A stretch of DNA of 64,000 nt from Primula veris (Eukaryota > Streptophyta > Magnoliopsida > Ericales > Primulaceae): assembly GCA_963682055.1 (NCBI GenBank), contig OY821750.1, forward strand, positions 4,466,501 to 4,530,500. The letters run 5' to 3'. Numbering within the stretch: the first letter of the stretch is position 1; the number at the start of each line of letters is the position of its first letter. The notes beneath the pieces are model-generated. The model had not been told where the DNA came from and made no database searches. It worked only from the letters and a program-made list of their open reading frames with translations. A program made the position numbers and the translations under genes. Below, piece by piece: positions 48,728 through 60,441 of the stretch.

Positions 48728-51300
48728 TACCATAAAAAATAAGTAGTTCTACATAGATATAAATATATGCCACCATGAAAGATAGCTTATGTGTGATTAT
48801 TTATCGTTATTTGTTATTAATAAGAGTATTCGACAATCGAATGCATGATAGCTAATATCTTTATCTGCTTCCAAATAATTGAATAAATTCGGCGATAAGT
48901 AGGTTTTGTCATGTACATATGTGTACTAAAGTAGAAGGATTGTTATTAAATCATACTTTAATTTCGATCATTTTTTGCATTTGATAACGGGTGTTTTGTG
49001 TTTTTCGTTCACGATATTGTGTATTGTGTGTTCAATAACCGGTTATCCTTAAACATTTCCATTGAGGTACCGAAGCAAAAATATAATCGTGTATAGGTAC
49101 CTTCTACATAATTATATATCGTCTAATTAGATGAGATAGTCACTTCACTAATGCAAAATGTGATATTCTATTAGATTTTTCTTCTAGTTCGAGTAATGCA
49201 ACATAATACTCATGATGAATCAAGTCTCTTAAGTTTTTGACACTGGGCGCTTAAAATGTCCTAACAAGTTAATTAGATTTCACTAACATGATAATCGACA
49301 TTGATTCTTATCACGGGTAGCATAGTATTTTAGAAACCGACTTTTCGTTTTTCAAACTTCTGCGGTGATGTTCATACTCGAGTAAATTTTCTGGTGGTGG
49401 GTACTAATATTGAACGTATTTATAGAGAAAAGAACAAAGCGACTGAGGCTAATTAGCTAAATTGGGGCGTAACTGTAGCTCCATTTCATATCTACTGAAC
49501 TTTACTAATATGATCCACGATATTCATATCATGGACCATTCGACCTATATGATTTGCGCTTAAGTTAAATTTTTGACATTAACTGGGAATTTTGTCTGGA
49601 CTAGCTAGTGTCCCTTAAGTTTGTGACAAGTTTGCATGCTTCCTATACAATTATTTCTAATTTTTTTGTCACCTTGCATACTATACAAATCACCATTTGT
49701 TTTTCGTGCTTTGCTTTAATTATATTTCACAAGCAAGAAGATTCTTTAATTTAGCAAGGAAAAAATTTAATGGAAAAGAGAAAAGTTAATATAAGTATCA
49801 TTTGTTTAAAAAAAAGAAGAGAAAAGTTAGTTGTATCTACGTACTACATGCACGTAATATATATGAATTTTAGTAGACACGATGTGAATATCATACTGAT
49901 TAAAAATAGAACAGATTACAATATTGTCTCAGATAATTTTATGAGTAAAAGGGAGGAGGGGCACCAGACTCCCCATTTGGGTGAGTTAGCAAAACCCCCC
50001 ATATGTTTTTGCGATTCGGAATGATTTTCGAATACGTTTTTTTTTATTAGCGTTTTGATTTGTTTCAAAACTGTTTGTTAAAAAATTCTGTAAAATTTCT
50101 AATTTTATATATCTTTTTGTATTTTTTGACCGTACTAAACTATAAATTTCCAAATAAACAATTAAACACAAAAAAAATGTATAAAAAATGAAATTCTACT
50201 AATAATATGGAAATAATCACTGTATGATAATATAATCTAATGTAACAATATGTAATAACTATCACTGTAATTATTGTCACATTTCATCTTTCAAAATTTA
50301 ACATATTGTGTATATTTGGAATAGGAGATTTTGGTTAATCAAAAGCAATTAATTTTGAAATTGATCTAGACCCCAAATTAGCAACAACAGAATTGCGTAC
50401 AAAACAATAAATATAACATTACAACACAATAAAAATTCAAATAAAATTATACAACCCTAGTTAAAACTACTCGAAACTTTAATATTAATTAAAAAATGAT
50501 TGATTTTAATATATTTTACGTGACAAAACATTTTAAAATAATTGACAAGACAAAAACCAGCCTAAGTAAAATTGAAAATTATTTTCCTCCAAAATTTTAC
50601 TTTATAATTGGAAAAAATATATGTAATTGATTTGGATTAGCAATACCTAATATTGTAGCAAAATACTGCCTCCGTCCATTTTTATTAATTGCATTAGAAA
50701 GTTACAAATATAGCTCTAATTTAAATTAAATAATTATTATTGTCAATTTTTGGAATGTATTCATTGCAATATTTGAGAATATTATAGTACTTTTATCATT
50801 TTTTTTATTGATAAATTAGAAAAACAGACACTTATTTTGGGACAGCCAAATATAGAATATTGTACACTTATTTAGGGACGGAAGTAGTAATAAATTAATA
50901 TTATAGAAATGGTGATATTCAATGTACTATCCTATTTACTAATTCCATTTTATTATAATTAATGGCACATTAGATCATTTCCATGTTAGTATAATTGAAA
51001 GATACAAGATGTATTGGATAACATTTTATACTGTTACCATATTTAGCCCATCGAATTGCTCTTTTCACATGAACGTAAAACTATGGATATGTAGCATGCA
51101 CTATGGTTACAATGTAGGAAGGTATTTTTAGTAAGTAAAAAGATAAGCGAAATATAATTATATCCCATAATTTATGTGAAAACCAGATCAATTAATTCGT
51201 CCCCAAAATCCTTACATTTATAAAAATATTGATAAACTATCTGATAATTTGGCTTTTTTGTTTTGCAGTAACTTTCACCATTTCACCAAGTCATAACGAA
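48728..51300. other. CYP704 3' region and CDR1-like gene 1 upstream spacer
   Basis: 48,770-48,910 (CYP704 3' flank) recurs at 55,125-55,265. 48,950-49,640 recurs in part at 52,870-53,190 plus 54,911-55,115, and again at 58,515-59,850. 49,950-51,000 has no counterpart upstream of the second protease gene and includes a Stowaway element. The short open frames (for example 49,770-50,024) show no domain. No gene is seen. Confidence 0.6.
50666..50887. mobile_element. Stowaway-like MITE 3
   Basis: Ends CTGCCTCCGTCC and GGACGGAAGTAG are flanked by TA (50,664-50,665 and 50,888-50,889). Length 222 bp. A different subfamily from the two elements near 42-43 kb. It is absent from the matching region upstream of the second protease gene. 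Confidence 0.85.
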
Positions 51301-51330
51301 TACCTTCCATTAATTATTTCTTTGATTGTG

Positions 51331-51405
51331 CATGCATGTTCATTCTGTCTCACTCTATAATATTCAGATTCGGAACACATTGTTCACGCATTCAAAATTT
51401 TCACA
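51331..51405 (+). promoter_or_regulatory. CDR1-like gene 1 core promoter
   Basis: A TATA-like ctctataa (51,353-51,360) lies about 45 bp before the ATG, and an RY-type word catgcatg lies at 51,331-51,338. Both are kept at similar positions before the second gene. RY words are known targets of B3-domain regulators; any such control here is inferred. Confidence 0.5.
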
Positions 51406-52719
51406 ATGGCATACTCTTTAACCCCTATACTTTTGTCATTTTTCTATGTCATGCTCTTTTGTTCTATCCAAATCTCGGTCATTTCTTTCTCAGTCGATTT
51501 AATCCACCGCGACTCGCCCGAATCACCCCTATATAACCCATCATCAACTCACTACGATCGCCTTAACAATGCTTTTCACCGTTCCATTTCCCGTGCATCT
51601 GATTTTCATAAAAACAACGCAAATTCATCCGAAGATATTCAATCTCAAATCCTTCCCTCGGGTGGCTCTTACGTCATGAAACTATCCATTGGAACCCCGC
51701 TTGTTCCTATTTTTTTAATAGCGGATACGGGTAGCGATCTTACTTGGACACAATGCAAGCCTTGCCCTAATTGTTTCACTCAAGTTGCTCCTCTTTTTTA
51801 TCCCAAGAAATCGTCCACTTATGTTAATGTTCCTTGTAAGGACAAGATTTGTACTTCTTTGAAGTATTCGGATTGTTCTTTCAACACTTGTAAATATACA
51901 ATCACATATGGTGACCAATCATCTAGCTTTGGTGATCTAGCAAGTGAGACTTTCACCGTTGGAGCAACCTCGGGGAAAACCACTTCTATTCGGAATATGT
52001 TTTTTGGGTGTGGACATGACGATACCGGTAGATTTAATAACACTTCTACCGGGATTGTAGGTCTTGGTGGTGGATCTTTATCTTTTGTAAAACAATTGGG
52101 TGGCTCTATTGGTGGAAAGTTCTCCTATTGTTTACCTCCTCTGGATTCGGCCGCAAATGTCACGGGAAAAATAAATTTTGGGGACAGTGCCGTTGTATCT
52201 GGCTCTGGGGTTGTTTCTACTCCTCTAATAAAGAGCCAAGCCGATTCTTTTTATCATCTAACACTCGAGAGTATTTCAGTGGGAGGCAAGATTTTACCGT
52301 ATCAAAGTGTAGCAAAATCTCTTGATGGAATTGGAAATAAAGAGGGTAATATAATCATCGATTCAGGTACAACTTTAACTTTTTTACCAAGTGAATTCAC
52401 CAATACTCTTGAGGCGGAACTGAAGCGCGTCATTGGAAAAACACCTACCGTGGATCCACATGGTCGATTTAGCCTATGTTACAAGGTTTCCGACTTGATT
52501 AAGGTGCCAATAGTGACGGTTAAGTTCACAGAAGCCGAATTAAAGCTTTCGGGTGAGAGCGTTTTCTTTAAATTAAGGGACGGCTTGGTTTGCTTGACGT
52601 TTGTTGATTGGGATGGAATTGCAATTTATGGAAATTTAGCCCAGATGAACTACTTGGTTGGCTATGACCTTGTGAAGAATAATGTTTCTTTCAAGCAAAC
52701 GGATTGCACAAAGAAATAG
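51406..52719 (+). CDS. CDR1-like aspartic protease 1
   Basis: An intronless 437-aa A1-family aspartic protease of the atypical plant (CDR1-like) type. Residues about 5-28 form a signal peptide, followed by a prosegment with DLIHRDSP, a word typical of this group. The first catalytic motif is DTGS (Asp107) in ADTGSDLTWTQCKPC, with the Cys-rich insert following. The flap is in TYGDQS (about 168-172). The second catalytic motif is DSGT (Asp319). The protein ends at an ordinary stop with no breaks. It is expected to be secreted or vacuolar, and relatives act in defence and peptide signalling. It is a tandem partner of 60,442-61,755. The middle of the gene is far more similar to the partner than the ends are. 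Confidence 0.92.
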   Translation: MAYSLTPILLSFFYVMLFCSIQISVISFSVDLIHRDSPESPLYNPSSTHYDRLNNAFHRSISRASDFHKNNANSSEDIQSQILPSGGSYVMKLSIGTPLVPIFLIADTGSDLTWTQCKPCPNCFTQVAPLFYPKKSSTYVNVPCKDKICTSLKYSDCSFNTCKYTITYGDQSSSFGDLASETFTVGATSGKTTSIRNMFFGCGHDDTGRFNNTSTGIVGLGGGSLSFVKQLGGSIGGKFSYCLPPLDSAANVTGKINFGDSAVVSGSGVVSTPLIKSQADSFYHLTLESISVGGKILPYQSVAKSLDGIGNKEGNIIIDSGTTLTFLPSEFTNTLEAELKRVIGKTPTVDPHGRFSLCYKVSDLIKVPIVTVKFTEAELKLSGESVFFKLRDGLVCLTFVDWDGIAIYGNLAQMNYLVGYDLVKNNVSFKQTDCTKK

Positions 52720-53193
52720 TTGCTATAAATATTATAACGATGTAGGAAATGAAATCTCATTTTTCTTAATATGTCTATGTAAAATAATATTTGTCAACGA
52801 TCTCTTTCATTCCATGCTTTATTTTCTCCAAATTTTGCTGCCTATACTTTTTGGAATTTATCTATTAATTGACTAGTTAGTCACTTCACTAATGCAAAAT
52901 ACGATATCTATTTGATTTATATCCATTTGATTTCTCCTTAATTCGAGTATTGCAACAAATACTAAGGACGAATCGAGTCTCTTTGAGTTTTTGACAATGG
53001 ATGCTCTTAATATGTCCTAACAAGTCAATTAGATATCACTAATGTGATAAATTGATAATCGACATTGATTCTTAATTTACTTATCGCCGATAGCATAGTA
53101 GTTTAGAAACCAACTCTTCGATTTTCAAACTTCTGTGGTGATATTCATGCTCGAATAAATTTTCTGGTCATGGGTACTAATATTGAATGTATT
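52720..53193. repeat. CDR1-like gene 1 3' region and second copy of the intergenic block
   Basis: 52,720-52,870 is the 3' flank, matched at 61,756-61,870. 52,875-53,190 is a copy of the block at 49,137-49,416 and 58,673-59,080, interrupted at 53,194 by an LTR-like insertion and resuming at 54,911. Confidence 0.7.
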
Positions 53194-54910
53194 GAAAAAT
53201 ACGTTTACCTAATGTTCCGAGTGTAGTTACGCGTTTCAGTTACAACTGAGTTTTGTTTCAGTTACAACTGAATAGTTAAGACATAATAGAAAATAACACG
53301 AGACATTTTTAAACGGAGTTCGATATGCTCAGCTTGTCTACGTCTCCGAGACACTCACCTAATTTTTATTGATATTGAAAGAAACAATGATAAGACTCGA
53401 GACTTACAATACCATAACTCTCTCACGTATATACCTATCTTAGCATCTCTAACTCACAACTAGGGCTGGGTTAGAGTCGGGACCCGACCCGTAAATGTTC
53501 AACCCGTATCCCGACACGATAACTCTTGCAAGTGAAAAAAAAATCCCGATCCCGACCCGACAAAAGTCGGGACCTGACTTTTTCGGGACCTGAATTTTCG
53601 GGATCCCGTAGGGTCGGGATATGTTTATCCCGAATTTTTCGACATATTTTTTATTTTACGACGACGCTATTTTTTATTAACAATTTTCATTTGTGAAGTC
53701 TAAACATGTTATATATTAACACGAAACGTCATAGTCATAGTTTAAAAATAACATTCCTAATAAATGAAAAAAGAAATTAACATATAATAGAAAAAATAGT
53801 GTGAAACTACAAATAATGGAGTAGATAAAAAAATTGATACGTTTTTTATCAGATTATTTTATTATTTAGTAGTGATTCACACCAGCAACAATTATCATAA
53901 TAAATGAGATACATTATTATTATAATTTTTATAATCGGAAAATAATAATCATTTATCTTTCTTAAAAATAACAATATAATTTTTTAATTTAAGTATATTT
54001 TTTATTTTAATAGTTTCATATATTCAAAACTACAAATCTATAATATACTTATATAATTATAACGAATATATAAAACAAAAAGGATTGTAGTTCATATAGT
54101 AGAGTGCTTACATTGTATTCTAGATGTAAAATATTCGATTCTCATCACTTGCATTTGATATAAATTAATTTATATTTTTATATAAAATATAAATTAATTA
54201 AAAAATCGGGTCGGGTCGGGACACCCGACGAAATTAAAATTGTCACCCGATCCCGATCCCGAAGTTTGTCGTGTCGGGACAGAACCCGACATTTTCGGGT
54301 CGGGATTATTCTTGGGTCGGGAAATTTCGGGTCGGGACACGGGTCGGGTCGGGATTTCGGGATTTTTTCCCAACCCTACTCACAATTATCAATCTCTAAT
54401 GACATCTCGCAACGACCTGTTTAAATTTATTTTTCTCTCGTGTATCCCGGTGTTTGATCTCTCTAATCAGATATCTACATTGTAAAGCACACAAAATACT
54501 AAACGCTAATAGCTTTATTTACAGCCTTACAAAAGAATCTTAATCACAATAAAATAGGAAGTATTTCCTTTTTCTCTCTCTTTTCTTTTTACACTAGGAG
54601 TCTTATTTCCTTGACCTTCAAGTCTTTTATTCCCATAAGAAAACGTTTTCAATATCTTCATTCTAATCTTCTGATATTTCTTCAGATCTTCTAGAATATC
54701 CTTTGACCGAATCTTGAGCTCCAAGTTCCTTTCCGTCAGTTTCAGTTGTAACTGAAGTTGCAAATTACACATGTACTTGATCATATTTTGACAGAAACGT
54801 TACGTAATATGTGTGTTTATACCGAGAGTTTATTATGAATATATCAAACTATTATTACCAATATAATGACAAATAATATGTCACTACAATATCAGATTTG
54901 TGACATAACG
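53194..54910. mobile_element. LTR-like insertion carrying a nested hAT element
   Basis: The insertion splits a block that is continuous in the other two copies (gtatttatagagaaaa). It is flanked by GTATT (53,189-53,193 and 54,911-54,915). Without the nested 918-bp hAT and one copy of its 8-bp duplication it is about 790 bp long. Its plan (aaacggagttcg, then ctacgtctccgagacactcac) resembles the family A solo LTRs, so it is probably a distant solo LTR of that group. No coding sequence. Confidence 0.65.
53461..54378. mobile_element. Non-autonomous hAT element with GGGTCGGG subterminal repeats
   Basis: Inverted tips TAGGGCTGGG and CCCAACCCTA are flanked by an 8-bp duplication, CTCACAAC (53,453-53,460) and CTCACAAT (54,379-54,386), one base different. 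An 8-bp duplication is diagnostic of hAT. Near the left end the strand carries many cccgaccc words, and near the right end many gggtcggg words, that is, inverted subterminal repeats of the kind a transposase binds. The 918-bp element has an AT-rich centre and no transposase. Confidence 0.82.
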
Positions 54911-55562
54911 GTATTTATAGAGAAAAACAAAGCGACAGAGCTTTATATAAATTGGGGCGTAATGGTAGCTCCGATTCATATCTTAATATACTACTGGTCT
55001 TTACTAATTTGATACATGCTATTCATATTATGTACCTATATATATGGTTTGCGCTTTAAATTTTGACATAACTCGGAATTTTGTTGTGACTAGCGTCCCT
55101 TTAAGTATGTAACAAGATTTGCTTTGTGTGTGATTATTTATCGTCATTTGTGATTAATAAGAGTATTGGATGATCGGATGATCGGATGATGGCTACCATT
55201 TTCAACTGCTTCAAAATAATTAAATAAAATCGGCGATATGTAGGTTGGGCCCATATATACATGTGTAGTGAAACTCTATCATTTTCACTACAGTTAAGTG
55301 AGTTTAGAAAATGGGTGGGATGATGAACCCTAAATTGGTGCGATCTGCTTATTTGCTGTTTATAATGTGTATTTGATATTTGTAATGTTAAATTATAAAA
55401 ACCGTTAGATTTATGCTATTGTGTAACATTATAAACCGTTAGGTATATAAAAATAGTTAGATGATGACATGTGTTAAGTCAACGGTCCAGATTATTGCGA
55501 TTACATTCTGCAAATAACTGCCTGCTGTTATATCTATTTTCAAATTAGTATATATAGTGTTA
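54911..55562. repeat. End of intergenic block copy 2 and CYP704 3' flank relic
   Basis: 54,911-55,115 continues the block interrupted at 53,194. From about 55,120 it switches to a copy of the CYP704 3' flank (compare 48,785-48,910). No P450 exon is present. A spacer follows up to the LINE. Confidence 0.7.
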
Positions 55563-58380
55563 TTTTTTTTTTTTATATAAGTTGTGGGTAGAAGCCCACA
55601 TTTTATTGATTAATAATAATAATAACCAATTCGCACCACAAATGGGATACTAAATTACAGAGGATAAAACTTAACACTAAAAACAGAAATCTTTTACAAA
55701 TAACTGGACTTAATCGAAAATAAACAAAAACTTTGGACCAGAAAGAAAACTCTGGACTGTGTAATAACACTATCCAGTGTAACACGTGTAACAAAATCCC
55801 CAAAACTCTTCATTTCTCTTCACTTTGGAGAGAGATGCTCTCCTGCTTACACCGAAAGAGAACCCTAGGTTCTTCATCTTCTTCAACCTCTCCTTCGCCA
55901 TAGTCACCCTCTAAAACCTCAAATTAGGAATACCCTTGATCTCCCATTCGATTATATTCCTTAGCTTCTTAGATAAATCCTCCTTCTTAGAGAATTCCTT
56001 GAATCCTTCATAACTGCCACACTTAGCTAGGTGATCCGCTGCGCTGTTTGCCTCCCTCACAACATGCCTTATCTGGTAAACTCTTGCCTTTAATTTATCT
56101 TGAATTTCATCTATTATAGATCTTATTCGCCATGGCGATGCTGTCTTTAAATTAATAATATTAACCAATTGGAGCGAATCAGATTCCAAAATAAATGATC
56201 TCATATTTGATAATTGTAGGAACCTTAAAATAGCTTGTGCTTCTGATTCAATAGCTGATTTACATTTTACCTTTGCTTGAAAACCATAGATAAAGTTGCC
56301 TGTAGAGTCTCTTACTAAACCACCCACTCCACTAGAATTTGTAGAGGCCTTGTAACACCCATCAGTGTTAATTTTCATATACCCAAGTGGAGGATTGGCC
56401 CATTTCACTATAGAGACCTTTTTATAACCAGCTTTTTCTTTTATACAAAAATCATTCAATTTCCACTTTTTTGGAAACTTTTTATTATTAGTAGAAACTG
56501 AATACAGAGAATTAGTCACTTGGGAACAAATTTCAGAAGTTTTCATCTCCATGTTGTTGTACTTGTAATTACACCTTGCTTTCCATATCTCCCAGACAAT
56601 AATAGAGGGTAAGACCTTTTGCAAATAGGAATTAATACCATTTTTTTCACTTCTTGAAGATGTCCACCACTGTAGAAACCTTCCTTTAAGACTAGTATTA
56701 GTATTAATAATTCCCAGTAAACCATCAAAATAGGACCACACTTCTTTTGCTATTTTCCCTGAACTAAACAAATGTTCACTGTCTTCTTCCTTTACACCAC
56801 AGCATTCACACTTTGATGCTAATTGAATACCAAATTTCCTTATTGCAGAATCAAGAGGCAGAGCTTTGTTGAAGATCTTCCAAACAAAGCACGAGATTTT
56901 CTTTGGTAAATTTTTGTCCCATTTATACTTATTAAACCAGCTAGCTTCATTTTTTGTTATTGTAATTTCCCAAGCTGACTTATAAGAAAAATTTCCCAAT
57001 ATCTCCTTGTTCCATACTAGTTCATCCATTCCAAATTTGTTAGCTTTGAAATCCTCTTTAAACAGGTGTATAAGATGATTTGGAATTACCTCTTTAATTT
57101 TTTGATTATCCCATATATCATTTTGCATCAACTCTTTTAATTTTAGACCATTTGGAATACTGTCATCATTAATACTTCCTGTACCCAGCCAATTATCCAA
57201 GTTAACAGAAACATTCCCCTCTCCTACTAGCCATTGCATATTTTCTTCTGCTTTCCTTCTAACTAATTGCATTCTTCTCCAAGTATTATTCATTTTTCTC
57301 ACTTTTGCCTCCATAGGATGAACATTTTTGCAGTATTTAGCTTTCATGAAATTAGCCCACAATGAATTAGAGTTTCTAAATTTCCACCACAACTTCATAG
57401 AAAACGTTTCAGCAGTTTCTTTAATGCTTCTTATTCCCAATCCACCTTCTTCCTCAGTTCTACAAATTTTCTCCCATTTTACCCAATGATGTTTGTTCTT
57501 TCCATCTTTTTCCCCCCACAGAAAATTAGCCAGTATTTTTTCTATATCCTTAATAACCTGTAAAGGTGGAACCATAGCTGCTAATGTATATATAGGTATT
57601 GAGCTAAGCACATGCTTAATAAGAATCAATTTACCCCCCATATTTAAGAACTGAACTTTCCATCCAGATAGCTTCTTCCTGATCTTTAGAATTAAATCAT
57701 GGAAAATGATGCATTTCTTTCTTCCAGAATAAATTTTACATCCCAAATAAGTAAAAGGTGGTTTTTTACACCTAATACATAATAGGTTGCTCACTGTATC
57801 CTTCTGAATTTGGCTCACACCTTTGGAAATATATGCAAAACTCTTATCATAACTAATTTCTTGACCAGAGTCCTTGTTATACATTTCCAGAACACTTTTC
57901 ACACATTTAACTGAATTAGTATTAGCAGCTGTAAAAATAATGAAGTCATCTGCAAAAGCTAAATGTGTAATAATAGGGCTGCCAACTGGAGCTTTAAAAC
58001 CCTTCCATCTTTTATTGAGAGCTAATTTATTCAAATTTCTTGACAGGACTTCAGAACATATAATAAAAAGGCTTGAAGACAGGGGGTCTCCTTGTCTCAA
58101 ACCATTTGTTGGAGAGAAATACCCAGAAATAACTCCATTCACCATTACAGTAACACTGTTCTCTGAGATAAGTCTCCATACTCTATCTATCCAAATTTCT
58201 GAGAACCCCATTTTCCTTAGAGTAGAAACTAAAAAGTGCCAAGAAACTTTATCATAGGCTTTTTTCATATCCAGCTTTAAAGCTAGACTACTTCCACTGC
58301 CTTTATTATCCAAATTAGAGATAATTTCTTGTGAGAGTAGAATATTGTCAGTAATATCTCTCCTTTTTACAATGTAATAG
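55563..58380 (-). mobile_element. LINE, 5'-truncated
   Basis: On the minus strand the element starts inside the RT domain at about 58,380 and ends in a 12-base A tail at 55,563-55,574. Truncation at the 5' end plus a terminal A run is the usual result of LINE insertion. The endonuclease part is absent. No convincing target duplication was found. Confidence 0.88.
55911..58378 (-). pseudogene. LINE ORF2 fragment: reverse transcriptase, zf-RVT, RNase H
   Basis: An open frame of about 820 codons without a stop, lacking an ATG because its start was lost. In order: RT with KLDMKKAYDKVSW, NGLRQGDPLSS and the catalytic LAFADDF, then the RT thumb and connector with PIYTLAAMVPP, a zf-RVT region (KISCFVWKIFNKALP and CECCGVKEEDSEHLF), and a plant-type RNase H beginning INTDGCYK and ending VREANSAADHLAK. 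The catalytic residues are intact, which suggests a young insertion. Without the endonuclease domain and a start codon it is not a working ORF2. Confidence 0.9.
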
Positions 58381-60380
58381 TTTTAGAACAAATCAAATAA
58401 TAAGAAATTTGTGTTCTTTTAATTTTAGTTCTGTACAAATTCGACCACATTTTCATTCTACGTGAAAATCACATTCTGAATGCTACAAACATGTGTATAC
58501 ATTGTTACTAAAACATACTTTCGGATCATTATTTTGAATTTGACAACGGGTATTTTGTGTTTGTTGTTCACGATGGTGTGTATTATGTTCGATATGGTTA
58601 TCTTTAAACATTTCCATTCAGGTGCCAAAGCAAAAATAACGCCATATAGAGGGACCCTCTACATAATCGTGCAATTAGTCACTTCACCAATGCAAAAATG
58701 CGATATTCTTGTTGATTTCTCTTCTAGTTCGAGTATTTCAACACATACTAAAGATGAATCGAGTGCCTTTTGAGTCTTTGACACTACGATTAATATGCAA
58801 TTAACAAGTAAGATTTCACTAATGTGATATTATATATATGGACACTAATTCTTACTTGTCACGCTATACGTATGTATCATAGTAATTCAAAAACCAACTC
58901 TTGGATTTTCAAACTCCTGGGGTGATGTTCATACTTTTGAGTAAATTTTGTGGTCTTGCCTGGCCAGTTCTTAATAGATCTAATTCATTGAAATTCTATT
59001 CAATAAAACTGAAGAATTATATTAATCTCCAAAATAATAGATAGAAATATTGCGTACTAGTATTGAAGGTATTTATAGAGAAAAGAACAAAGCGACAGAG
59101 GCCTTAGCGGATTCAGGATTTTTGATTCGGGAGGCATAATTTTCAATAAAAAGTAATGATAATTAGTGTCGAAAAATTTATAAGTTCACGGAAAGCTAGA
59201 TTCATGTGTTCTAATTTTTGAATAAGTTAGTTCGGGTAATAATCTTTAAAATCAATGCATATACATATAATATTTGTATATAAATTACAAAAATCGGTTT
59301 GGATTGATTTCAAAATTTAAAAAGAAAAACGAACTAATTTAATTGGTTTGAAAAAGTTTCTTTAGAACACAAACCAATTAATAATTCATTCGACTTCTGT
59401 TGTTCGGTTTGTCCAACTCGGTCGATTTGCTAAGCAACAACATAGCCAAAACGGAACTTAGATGTTATAAGAGTAAAACGAAAACCGACTAGATCTAATA
59501 GAAAGTAAGAATAAAAACTATAGTAAAAACCCTTATCAAACTTCGAATACAACTAAGTTCTATTTCAATATTAAGTACTTTCTCGAGGGCAATTTTCGTA
59601 ACTTTAACATAACTCTTAGGGGCATTTTCGTAATTTCAATTGTTGAAAAATTTAGGGAGGCACGTGACCCATGCCCTTACCTGGATCCGCCCATGGCCTA
59701 ATTAGCTAAAACTGGGACGTAATGGTAGCTCAGTTTCGTATTTTTCTATTACTGAACTTTACTAATTTGATCCATGCATGCTATTCATATTAATATTAGG
59801 GACCTATATGGTTTGCGCTTAGGTTAAATTTTTGACATAACTGGGAATTTACACATACTGATATACATCTAATGTTTTTTTTATATATACACGAATGTTA
59901 AACACGAATCGCATTCATCAATTCTAATTAAGCGAAATGCATTGAACGTAGGGATTACTTTTCAGTCGGATTAGAAACAGAACAGTTCACAATAATGTCT
60001 CTGATAATTTTATGAGTAAAACGACATGAGTTTTAATATATATAATATAGTATGGGAATTTAAAATATTTAGCTCATTGATTGCTCTTTTCACATGAACG
60101 TCAAACCATCTATATGTAACACTACGGTTACAACGTAGGAGAGTATTTTTAGTAAGTAAAAAGATGGATAGAGTAAAATATAATATAAATCCCATAATTT
60201 ATGTAAAATCAGATCAATTTGTCCCCGAAATCCTTACATTTATGAAAATATTTCTAAATTTCTAATAAATTGCCCTTTTTGTTTTGTCGTAACTTTCACC
60301 ATTTCACCAAGTCATAATATCAAAACGAATGCATTCCATTAATTTCTTTGAGTGTGCATGCATGTTGATTCTGTGATCTC
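58381..60380. other. Third copy of the intergenic block, CDR1-like gene 2 upstream
   Basis: 58,515-59,106 and 59,702-59,860 match 48,960-49,600. The break at 59,107-59,694 is a transposon. 59,930-60,300 matches the gene 1 upstream region but lacks the roughly 1 kb found at 49,950-51,000. No gene is seen. Confidence 0.65.
59107..59694. mobile_element. TIR element with GCGGATYCAGG ends
   Basis: The left end GCGGATTCAGG and right end CCTGGATCCGC are inverted repeats. They are flanked by GGCCTTA (59,100-59,106) and GGCCTAA (59,695-59,701). The matching site near 49,437 (gaggctaattagc) is empty. The 7-8 bp duplication fits hAT best, but the superfamily is not certain. Length 588 bp, non-coding. 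Confidence 0.7.
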
Positions 60381-60441
60381 ACTCTATAAGTATTCAGATT
60401 CCGAACACATTCTTCATACATTCAAAATTTTAATTTTCACA
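60357..60441 (+). promoter_or_regulatory. CDR1-like gene 2 core promoter
   Basis: catgcatg at 60,357-60,364 and ctctataa at 60,382-60,389 repeat the arrangement before gene 1. The TATA-like word is about 55 bp before the ATG. Confidence 0.5.

Noticed and set aside
49770..50024. 84-codon frame between CYP704 and the first protease
   Set aside because: No domain, no promoter signal, and it is not conserved in the paralogous flank of the second protease.
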